From Trichosporon coremiiforme (Eukaryota; Basidiomycota; Tremellomycetes; Trichosporonales; Trichosporonaceae): a stretch of 32,688 bases of DNA. Position 1 is the stretch's first letter. Each line of letters starts with the position of its first letter. Location of the stretch: assembly GCA_039545355.1 (NCBI GenBank), contig BCJJ01000071.1, positions 1-32,688 on the forward strand. Direction: 5' to 3'. Under the pieces are notes generated by a model that saw nothing but the letters and a program-made list of their open reading frames with translations, had not been told where the DNA came from and did no database searches. The position numbers and the translations under genes are program-made. Positions 1-8,604 of this stretch are shown here, in pieces.

Positions 1-505
1 ATTGAGATCAGCGCATGTCTGCATGTGTGCCGGTGTGTCGCCGAGTGGACGGAGTAATAATCAAGTCGTCGCGGATGACCTGTGCTCGGGCGATGCGCCT
101 CATGCGCCTCCACGCGGGACGGCGGTGCCAAGGCGGAAGACGGCACGGCACTAGGGGGCGATCTCAAACTCACAGTCACCTGCTCTCGGCTCCGAGCGGC
201 GCAGGAATAGAAGAGAGAGAGACATCCATCCCATTCACACACTCGGCCAAACAACGCCGCCGCTCTCATCCCCATCCTCATCATTGGGCCGTAAGCCGTC
301 ACCGCCCTCGGACTGTTCCACATGCGTCACTCACGACAACTTGGTATTTAAAACCCTCACAATCGTCGTTGCCAACGAACAACGACACTCAACCACTCGC
401 ACCTTTGCGGACCCACTCTTACCCCCGCGAGCCTCCACTTCAACAACAACAACAACAACAAAACCTACCTCAGCTTCACTCCGCCCCCCTCACCCAACCA
501 CCGAA
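1..505 (+). promoter_or_regulatory. Upstream region of the first gene, with TATA-like box and CAA-repeat leader
   Basis: No credible coding sequence is seen in the first 505 bases. A TATTTAAAA element at 345-353 lies about 150 bases before the chosen start codon at 506. A (CAA)n tract at 441-461 lies in the presumed 5' untranslated leader. An in-frame ATG at 284 precedes the TATA-like element and the leader-like tract, so it is unlikely to be the start. Transcription start is inferred, not seen. Confidence 0.5.
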
Positions 506-1540
506 ATGGCCGGCAGCTTTACCGCCGAGGCGGGCGCCGCGCTCGTCTTCCTCATCCTCTACGTCCTCCTTTGGTGCTACATGACCTTCATGTATGCCCG
601 GAAGCGCTACGAGTGGAAGTCGCGCTACACGATCCTGTACCTGCACACGACGATCCGAGTCGCGTCCCAGGCGTGCGGGCTCGCGTTCGCCATCCTCGCC
701 TGGAGGAACATAGACGTCTTCGTCGCGTACCTCATCCTCTCGGCCGAGGGCTACTTTTCGCTGACACTCGCCGCCTACTACTTCCTGAAGAACTACGAGA
801 TCAAGCATTTCGGGTGGTCACGCCTCGGACCCGCGGATCACCGCGAGGGAGGACGCAAGAGGTTCCTCTCAGCCCTTTCCATGGTGGCCATTATCATGCC
901 CTGGCGCTTCTGGGACCGCAACCTGCTCATGATCGTTGATGCGTGGCTGATCCCGGCCAACTCGATCATCATCGCCGGCGGCTCAATCATGGCCGGCCTG
1001 AACGACAAGTCGAAGCAGCTCGACGCCGACGACTACAACAACCGTCTCAACGTCAGCAAAGGGCTGCGCACGGCAGGGCAGGCCGTCTTCCTCGCGCTGA
1101 CGGTGCTCTTCATCCTGCTCTACATCAACGCGGCGCGCAAGGGCCGTGGTCTCAAGCATTCCTCCGAGCGGACAATGAGCAAGACTGCGCTTGCGATCTT
1201 TGGCGTCGTCGGTGGCATGCTCCTCGTGCGCGGTATCTTTGGCGTGCTCCAGGCCGCCGTGTTCAGCCTGTCCTACTCGAACCCCGAGAACTATGACGGC
1301 CACGGCATGAAGAGGCGCTTCACCGCGATCGAGTACTGTCTCGCTGTCGTGCCCGAGTTTGTGTCCGCGTTCCTCCTCAACATGAGCTACTGGAGCACGG
1401 CGCGCGAGCCGTCCGTCGCGCTGATCGACCCGGATGATGCTGCGACCGAATTCGTGCGAACTCGCCGCGGCGACGACACCGAGTATGTCGCCGAGGACAA
1501 GAACACAAAGTATGAGACCGCCCCCAAGTATTCTCCGTAA
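506..1540 (+). CDS. Fungal multi-pass membrane protein, about seven helices (DUF7702/RTA1-like)
   Basis: This is an intronless 344-residue integral membrane protein. Hydrophobic segments suggesting seven membrane helices lie near residues 10-29, 43-62, 71-91, 116-134, 140-158, 192-212 and 228-250, with a further hydrophobic stretch near 276-293. The C-terminal tail of roughly 45 residues is hydrophilic and charged, probably cytosolic. The layout and the loop motif RVASQACG after the second helix resemble the uncharacterised fungal DUF7702 group, which looks superficially like RTA1-type 7-helix proteins. No catalytic motif or transporter signature is visible. The start at 506 was chosen because it follows the CAA-rich leader and gives a clean N-terminal helix; the 74 residues that could be read upstream are low-complexity and not protein-like. 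Substrate and cellular membrane are unknown. The family assignment is from memory of the pattern and is moderate in certainty; the coding call is strong. Confidence 0.8.
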   Translation: MAGSFTAEAGAALVFLILYVLLWCYMTFMYARKRYEWKSRYTILYLHTTIRVASQACGLAFAILAWRNIDVFVAYLILSAEGYFSLTLAAYYFLKNYEIKHFGWSRLGPADHREGGRKRFLSALSMVAIIMPWRFWDRNLLMIVDAWLIPANSIIIAGGSIMAGLNDKSKQLDADDYNNRLNVSKGLRTAGQAVFLALTVLFILLYINAARKGRGLKHSSERTMSKTALAIFGVVGGMLLVRGIFGVLQAAVFSLSYSNPENYDGHGMKRRFTAIEYCLAVVPEFVSAFLLNMSYWSTAREPSVALIDPDDAATEFVRTRRGDDTEYVAEDKNTKYETAPKYSP

Positions 1541-1883
1541 TGCTCCCCCCGTTGTGCTGTCGTAACCGGCACTGTGGATATAGATTAGCATGACGCAAAG
1601 TGTGTATGTATGACCTAATGCGCGTAACGCGAGAGATGAACATGAACCATGAAGCGAAATGAGATCCAGGACCCATCGCAAGCCGGCGGGTAAGTGCAGG
1701 AATCAGGCACCGCGCAACGCCGAGCGGGCACGTCCGCCCAAGGTACCGGCAACTAAGGATTCCGGAGTATGCTCCCAGCCCAGGTTGTGGGTGGCCCATA
1801 ATACCCATATCGCCCACTTGTCGCATGCATCTTTCTCCAACTTTCCTCTCACCACCCTCACACCTCACACTCCTTCAAACACG
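1541..1883. other. Intergenic: 3' region of membrane protein gene and promoter of dehydrogenase gene
   Basis: No gene is seen. The last 80 or so bases before 1884 are pyrimidine-rich (repeated CTCACAC and CCTC motifs), typical of a fungal 5' leader. No clear TATA box was found. Confidence 0.5.
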
Positions 1884-3118
1884 ATGCCCGCCGTCCCGAC
1901 CTCCGAATGCTACGCCCACGCCGACAGGCTGCGCGGCCGCGTCGTCCTCATCACTGGTGCGGGATCCGGGTTCGGGCGCGCGACAGCGCTCAAGTTCACC
2001 GAGCTCGGGGCCAAGGTCGTGCTCGGAGACGTCGATGCCGCCGGCCTCGCCGAGACCGTGAAGCAGGTTTCTGCGCAGTCTGGCGCCGGCTCTGTCGTTA
2101 GCGCCAAGTGCGACGTGACGTCCTGGGACGACCAGGTCGCGCTCTTTGAGACTGGAGCGAAGACGTTCGGCAACATCGACATCGTCCTCCCCAACGCGGG
2201 TGTCAGCGAGATCGGCCGCTTCGATCCCCGCCTCGATGGCGACGCTACCAAGCTCACAAAGCCGAACATGAAGACGATCGATATCGACCTGATCGGCGTG
2301 CTGTACACGACGCGCATCGCGCTCTGGTACTTCATCAATGACAAGCGCCAGAACCCGGGCCTCAGGTCTATCGTGTTCACGGGGTCTATGAGCACGTTTT
2401 ATGGATCCGACGGAGTTGGCTACGGCGTAGCCAAGGCCGGCATTCTGGGTATCATGAAGGGCATTGTCGCCAGCTGTAACGACCTCAAGGTCCGCGTCGC
2501 CACGGTGTGCCCGTACTTCTCGAGTGAGTAGCGCCAGGGCTGCGACAGCAGGCAGCCTGATTCTTTTGTCCCCCTCCCTCCCCTCCGCCTCCCCTCCCCT
2601 CCCCTCCCCTCCTGCTCCTGCTCCCATTCCCCCTTCCCCCGCATCTCCTCCTCTCTCCTCCCGAGGTTCGATCGTGACGCTCGGCCACTCGCTCCGCCCG
2701 TGGACTTTGCTGACGCCAGAAACCAACATCCTCGACCCCTCCTTCGTCCACCCCTACCCGGTCCTCGGGTACGCCCAAGTCTCCGACGTCGTGAACGCCT
2801 TCGTCGCGGCCATCACGGACCCGAACCCCAAGACCAACTATGCCGCATACCTTATTCCGGACAAGTGGGGCGTCTTCCGCATGGCGGCGACGGGACAGTT
2901 GTGAGTATTTTATAGGGCGAGGGATGGCGATGCAGGGCGAGGCTCGACAAGCAGCCAGAGCCACGGCCCTCGGGCGACCAGAAAACTCGGCCCTGCATAA
3001 TTTTACCAAGACGTAGTTTTGAGCTGACCTTTCCAGCGTTGGCGCCGAGGCAGCCCGCCGCTCGAAGGAGGAGACGGCTGCGTTCATCAAGGCGGACAAG
3101 GAGAAGGCGAAGCTCTAA
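1884..3118 (+). CDS. Short-chain dehydrogenase/reductase with peroxisomal C-terminus (-AKL)
   Basis: Three exons are inferred: 1884-2523, 2720-2900 and 3037-3118, giving 300 residues. Introns start with GTGAGT and end in CCAG after a CTGAC branch site; the first is 196 bases with a C-rich low-complexity core, the second 136. The classical SDR features are visible: the nucleotide-binding motif TGAGSGFG at residues 24-31, an acidic residue D49 at the end of the second strand (favouring NAD over NADP), NAG at 104-106, the probable catalytic serine S168 and the YxxxK pair Y180/K184. The size is normal for a classical SDR and the pattern is nearest to 15-hydroxyprostaglandin-dehydrogenase-like oxidoreductases. 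The protein ends in KAKL, a match to the PTS1 consensus, so peroxisomal import is inferred. Substrate is unknown. The splice joins restore frame and family sequence on both sides. Confidence 0.88.
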
Positions 3119-4270
3119 GCACGCCGAGCGGAGCGAGCTGAGCGTACGCGGAATGGGCCGCAGTTGGCACCCCCTTGCACCCTCGTTCACAGCGCATACG
3201 GTCATTTGATGAGAGCAAGCAGAAGTTGAAGACGAAACGGACGACTCGGGTTCAGATAAACATCGGATGAGCGGGAGTAGATGAGCCAGTGCCAGCGCAT
3301 GCTAGTGGATCAGTAAAGTACCAGGGTAGTACCAGAATACAAGAGGAAGAAGTACCAAGACCAAAAGAGATGATATGCATACCGCAGGAGAGGACGCGCA
3401 GGTGCATCGCCTGCATCGCCTCGATCCGCAGTACACGCGCCACGGCCACGGCCGATGAGGTCAGGGGGGGGATGGGATCTACGTCTGCTCGAGTTGCTGC
3501 GGGGGATGATGTGTGCCTGAAGCAGAAAGTCTTGACGTCCTGTCCGTCTCTTACGCTCGTGTGCTGCGTCATGTTCTTTCTGAGTGTCCATTTTTCCGAA
3601 CTCATGCGCACATCACAGGACCTGGCCAACTCTGGGTTAAAGAGGTCCACAGCACAGCGCGCAGTGTGGGGCACAGCCATGCTGACGAATTGGTTCCCAA
3701 GACATGGATGGCATGTTGGTGGGCGTGCGGAATCCCCGGTGACCCGGTGGTGATTCTGGCTCACGGTTACCACTGACTACGACAGTGACGTCCTTACCGC
3801 AGTGGACAGTGAAGAGACACTCCCCTGCACGTCCCTGCAAAGGTCCGTTCAATGCACTGGGAATCAAGCAGATGCCCTGGGTTCGGCGGCCAGACACCGG
3901 CGGCCAGGCCAGAACCGCAGACTAGGGAGGTGGAGTCGGGGATCGAGAGGCGCAATGATGACGCATGTCAACTTGTCACCCCCGAGTCGCCAAGCCCTTA
4001 GCATTCGTCCAACACTGCACCGGTCTCCGTGGTCCTACCGGCACGGAATGGCCATGCATGTACAAAAGAAGACTCCCCTCCTTCTTCTCCCTGTCCTTCC
4101 TCTTCTCCTCGAGAACACTCGCACCAGACCTCCCCTCCTCCCTTCTGATCCTCTGTCGCAGGTCGGAGCCCGATCGGTGAATAATCTCTCTTAAGCCTCT
4201 CCGACTTTTCCAAACCCCCCTGGCCATCCCTCCACCCCACCCCTCACCTCCTCCACCGAGCCGACCACCG
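3119..4270. other. Intergenic, 1.15 kb, with short direct repeat and CT-rich promoter tract
   Basis: No gene is supported; the open frames here lack domain-like composition and the GC-rich third positions of the neighbouring genes. A 10-base direct repeat CGGCGGCCAG occurs at 3884-3893 and 3898-3907. From about 4070 to 4270 the plus strand is strongly pyrimidine-rich, which in basidiomycete yeasts is typical of core promoters and leaders, here for the CAP protein gene. Confidence 0.45.
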
Positions 4271-5411
4271 ATGTCCCCCACGCTGTCCACTGCCGCGGTG
4301 GTTGCTGCCCTCGCCGCGCTCGGCGCAAAGGCGCAGTGGAACGACGTCCCCCCCTCCAACGACAGCGCGACCGAGCCCTGGTGGCCGCAGTATCCCGAGG
4401 GCACGAGCAAGTACGACTTCATGATGAACGATACGAGCAACGACGACGACCTCACGGGCAACTCGAGGATTGCACAGTGGATCATCACGACGAGCAATAT
4501 CTGGAGAGCGCAGTTTGGTGAGTACTCCAGCAATGGCCAGCGGAGCGAGGGCTTGCGAGTCAGCCTGTGAGAGCGGAGCTAGCCCCGGCTAGCGAGGAGG
4601 TTGGAGAGCATCGGCCGAGTGTCTGGCGACACAACTCGCCACCCGCCTGCGAGACATGCCGGCGGCCGGCCGAGTGTGGAGCGTCACCCCGCGATGAGTG
4701 CAGCCGATGTCCTTGCCAAGCTTCTTTGCAGAAACTGCCTTGCTCCGAGACACACACATACGTCAACATGGCTGACATGCAGGCTCCCAACCGACGCAAT
4801 GGAACGAGTCGTGCGCGCGCGAGGCGCAGAAGCACGTCGAGACGTGCTTGTGGGAGCACTGGGGCTCCGACAACCTTGCCGAGCAGTCATACTCTCTCCC
4901 CGACGGACGTTTCGACGTGAACAGCATGATGGAGCTCTGGTCGAACGAGTGGGACTACTACCCGTTCCGGTATCCCGAGGCGCAGGCCAACTCGCACTTC
5001 ACTGCCATGACCTGGAATGCAAGCAACACGGTCGGATGCGCGTGGAACGTTGACTGCAGCAACGACACCGCGTTCCCGTCGCAGACCTTCTTCGTCTGCA
5101 ACTACTGGCCCGTGGGCAACATGAACACGGACCCGCCGGGCGAGCTGTACGCCAAGAACGTGGGCAACTTTACCAAGTGGAGCCCGGACCAGGTGCCCAC
5201 CATTACGCCCGATCAGGTGCCGAGCTCTGGCAACGCGCCGACTGTGAAGCAGGGCAACCAGACTCAGCAGGACCAGGCGGACAGCAGCACCAAGGCTGTC
5301 GCGGCCAGCGAGACCGCGCCTGTCGCACCGACTGACCCAAACAGCGCCGCTGGCAACGTGGCGATCAGCGGCGCCCTCCTCGCTGCCGGCCTCATTGCTT
5401 CGCTCGCTTAG
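4271..5411 (+). CDS. Secreted CAP/PR-1-like (SCP/TAPS) protein, probably GPI-anchored
   Basis: Two exons, 4271-4517 and 4783-5411, encode 291 residues. The 265-base intron runs from GTGAGT to a GCTGACATGCAG acceptor. Residues 1-21 form a signal peptide (cleavage after AKA). The CAP domain spans about 70-200: SNIWRAQFG (75-83) replaces the usual HN..R entry, then AQKHVETC, the MMELWSNEWDYY segment with E138, HFTAMTW with H154, GCAW and FVCNYWPVGN. Relative to the four-residue CAP site, the second Glu and second His are kept, the GEN motif reads SDN (D112), and the loop holding the first His is compressed. Several N-glycosylation sequons are present. A Gln/Ser/Thr/Ala-rich linker leads to a hydrophobic end (about 274-291), as expected for GPI addition. 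Family relatives (yeast Pry proteins) bind and export sterols and fatty acids; that role here is inference. Confidence 0.87.
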
Positions 5412-5694
5412 ACTAGATAGACGATTCTGTGACCCACGCTCGACTTGATTCTCGACTCTCATTACGCATCTACCCATGTCCGCCCGATCGGAAGCCGAAT
5501 CTAGAAACCAACATTTGTAGCTTCGTATTCTCGTGACGACTCGGTATCCCCGATCTCTGTTTGCATCTATGTACAGTATCTGTTCTCACTCGTGCCTGCG
5601 GTGTGCTGTCATCGGACACCTGTTCCGAGATCTGAGCGTCGACTGATCGCCACTTATGCATGCTGACTTTGACTTCTTCCTGTCCTTTCTACTT

Positions 5695-7363
5695 CTACGC
5701 AGTCACGACCTTGGAGATGAGGGTGAGCGCCTCGAGGGTCGCCTCGTCGTCCCACCTCTGCCCGACGACCTGGAGTCCAACCGGTGCGTTCCTGAACACG
5801 TGCGGGTCGTAGATCTCACTGCAGTACCTGTCCATATCGGTGATGAACTCCTTCTTCTCATCCCTCTCGTCCTCGGGCCTGACCTCAGAGGCCGGGAACA
5901 CGCCCGCAGGGTAGTCGACGAGGTTGAAGAAGCTCGTGTAGTTCCAGTACTTTGTCGTGCCGAGGGGCTGGGCGGTGCCGTACCCGGGCGCGCAGAGGAG
6001 GACATCGATACCCTGCTCGTTCCAGTACGCGTTGTATGCGGCGCGGAAGGCGTCGCGCGTCTTGACGAGCTCGCGGAGCTCGGTCGCATCGATCTCGCGC
6101 GCGGCCTGCATCACCCACTGCGTCAGGGGGAGAATGGGCTCGCCCGACGCGGCGCACAGATCGCGCACCCGCTTGCCCCCATCCGTGAAGTAGAGTGTGT
6201 TGATCAGGTCCCACGCCTCCTTGCTCTTGTAGGGCGCGACATCGACGAGCTCGAACCCCGCGGCCTTGAGCTTGGCCACCGCCTCGCGCAGCGCTCGCTT
6301 CATCGGAGGCTGCAGCGAGACGAGCCCGTCGTCCCACATCACACCGACGCGCGGCTTGCTCCCGCCATAGCGCCACCTCCCCTCCGTCTTCTTCCACGGC
6401 ATGCCTACGCAGCCAGGGTCGATCCTCCACGGCTCAGACGCAAGGACGACCTCGATGAAGAGCCGCATGTCGCGCGCGCTCACGGTCTGCGGGCCAGTCG
6501 CGCCAACAATCGACTCCTGGTGCGGCATGCCGCCCATCATGCCTCCGCGCGGCAGTCGGGCTGCGGTCGGCTTGAAGCCGTACAGTCCACAGTTCGCACA
6601 GGGGTTGCGGATACTTCCGCCAATGTCGGTGCCGATGCCGAGCACGGCGCCGCCGGCGGCCATGAGCGCGGCCTCGCCTCCCGAGGAGCCGCCGCACGTC
6701 AGCGCCGTGTTCAGCGGATTCGTGGTCGGACCAAGGAACGAGTCGGTCTCGAGGTGCATGATCGCCTGCGGGTTCGTCGTCTTGCAGTAGAACACGGCGC
6801 CGGCCGCACGCAGAATGGCAACGAGCGTCGCGTCTGCGTCCGAGACGCCGTAGGGGCCTTCGGCGATCGCGAGGAAACCGGCAGTCATGCGGCGGCCCTT
6901 GACCGCGACCATGTCTGGGGTCAGCAAGAGATCAACCAGGGAGTGGCAGCTCACCCTTGACACTGACGGGCACGCCGTGCAGCGGTCCGACAGTCTTGCC
7001 GTTCTTGGCGTAGTACTCGTCGAGCTCCTTGGCCCTCGCGAGCGCTTCCTCAGGGAAGAAGTCCATGAGGCAGTTGGTGACCTGGTGCGCGACGGCGGCC
7101 GACTTGGCATAAGCCGTCGCCGTCGCGACGGCCGTGAAGCGGCCCGCGGCAATGTCGGCAGCCAGCGTCGTCGCGTCGCGCGCGAGGAGGTGGACCTCGT
7201 CCTTGGTCAGAATCGTCTGCTGCGCGACGAACCGGACCTCGGACCCAGGCTTGAGCCCAGCGAGGACCGACTCGTCGACGCGCCATTCTGGCGGGATCGC
7301 GTCGAGAACTACCTGCTTGTATGCGGCCGCGCGCGCCTTCCAGTCGCTCTTGTCTGTTGTCAT
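5695..7363 (-). CDS. Amidase-signature enzyme, fungal acetamidase type
   Basis: Two exons on the minus strand, 7363-6955 and 6914-5695, encode 542 residues, close to the length of fungal acetamidases (about 545). The 40-base intron splits the codon for D137 and ends in GCTGACCCCAG; splicing gives the family block VSVKDM. The Ser-cisSer-Lys triad is complete: K136, S213 in CGGSSGGE and S237 in GTDIGGS. The protein should hydrolyse a carboxylic amide to acid and ammonia, most likely in the cytosol; no signal peptide or peroxisomal C-terminus (ends VVTA) is seen. The start at 7363 was preferred over an in-frame ATG at 7429 because the intervening residues are Ser/Thr-rich leader-like sequence. 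It converges with the CAP gene (283 bases between stops). Two CGG-N4-CCG sites lie about 750 bases upstream. The substrate is not known and may not be acetamide. Confidence 0.93.
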
Positions 7364-8604
7364 GGTGGATGAGGATGTGGGAGAATGCAAAGACGGTTGA
7401 GTCAGTGGAGTCACCAGCCCACCACCCACTCACCCCTATGGTTCGGTTATCAACCCAAACAGGGAGGGCATCGGTTAACTCCGCGAGTGACGCGAGTGGG
7501 CAGCGTATACGACTTATACGACCATGCATGCGTCAGGCGGCATTCAAAGATAGCAGCGATAGGGATGTAGAGTAGCGGTGGGCATGACATGCCTGGCAGT
7601 GCGTGCTCCATGCTTGGAGGTGGACGGTTGGGCAAACCGATCCGTCAAGACATCGGCTACCTCTGCGGTGTCTTGGAGCTTGGTTCCATGACCTCCGAAG
7701 GAACACGTACGAAGGCGAGGCAGACGCACAGACGCGCAGACGACCAGCTTGGTATGACCGTAAAGGCGCATCACCTGGTTGTAGAGCGCATTGGGGACCT
7801 CCGCCTTGCAGCTATCGCGCATCTTCGCGCTGAGGACACGCACCAACATGGTAGCAAAGCCCGCCGGCCGTCCCAGCAGACAGACGAGGCACGCCGATGT
7901 CGCACCTCCGTCGCACTGGTTCTGCACCGAGTGCGTCAAGTGTGAGATCTCGCAGTGTGCACACGGTGCGACGTTGCGAGAGTGCAACGATGAAGCGCAC
8001 CATTCCCTGTCGGTTGGTCTACTGTGCATAGTCCGCTCAACGCATATGTAAGAAGCCCCTCTGACGCTCGATTCTGATGTTCTTCCATCACTTACACTGC
8101 CTCAGAGAGCCGGACGACCGGACACACATTAGTATTGGAGAGGGCCGGACGACCGGACCAGCCTACTTCCTCATCATACTCTGCGAGAGCCTGCGCTCAT
8201 GGACGACACAAACTAAGGAACAGCGAAGTGGTAAGCTTCAAGATCTTTGCCTCATAGCTGACCTCAGCCATGGCAGCCCTGCCGTGATTACAGGGCGAGC
8301 ACTCTCACTGAGCCCGCCCCCCCCACCCAGCATTCTCTCTCTCTGCACGACTTCTCCGTGAACTACCTGCGCCGAAGTCCGAGCTGACCACAGATTTTGG
8401 CGCCGAGCCTGCCCTCTTCTGACAGTCATAAGCCTTCTGTGAACGGCGAATCTGCCGGCAGATCCACGAGCCGAGCAGAACCCTTCCCTGTCATTGTGAG
8501 CTCCACTCCTCTACCTCGAGCTGACAGCAGATCACCCCACCAAGCCTCGCCCTGCTGCTGCAGACGATACTATTATACATGTATTACAACTACTGCCATT
8601 ACGT
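7364..8604. other. Intergenic, 1.24 kb, upstream of the amidase gene
   Basis: No credible gene is found on either strand. The region lies between the 5' end of the amidase gene and the 3' end of the flavin-dependent oxygenase gene, both on the minus strand. Its most notable content is a pair of identical 15-base sites at 8109-8158, listed separately. A run of C residues occurs near 8320-8332. Confidence 0.45.
8109..8158. promoter_or_regulatory. Two identical 15-base sites containing CGG-N4-CCG, 35 bases apart
   Basis: The sequence GCCGGACGACCGGAC occurs at 8109-8123 and again, without mismatch, at 8144-8158. Each copy contains two inverted CGG half-sites (CGG ACGA CCG). Inverted CGG triplets are the classical target of fungal Zn(II)2Cys6 regulators, with spacing specific to each regulator. 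The pair lies upstream of the amidase gene and downstream of the oxygenase gene. Binding is inferred, and no regulator gene of this class is seen in the window. Confidence 0.4.

Noticed and set aside
284..505. N-terminal extension of the first membrane protein from an ATG at 284
   Set aside because: It precedes a TATA-like element and a CAA-repeat leader, and its residues are low-complexity with no membrane-protein character.
3252..3773. Overlapping open frames of 150-170 codons on both strands
   Set aside because: Neither shows a motif, neighbour-like codon use or a plausible promoter; treated as intergenic.
7544..8029. A 161-codon minus-strand open frame upstream of the amidase gene
   Set aside because: Composition looks random and no family pattern is visible.
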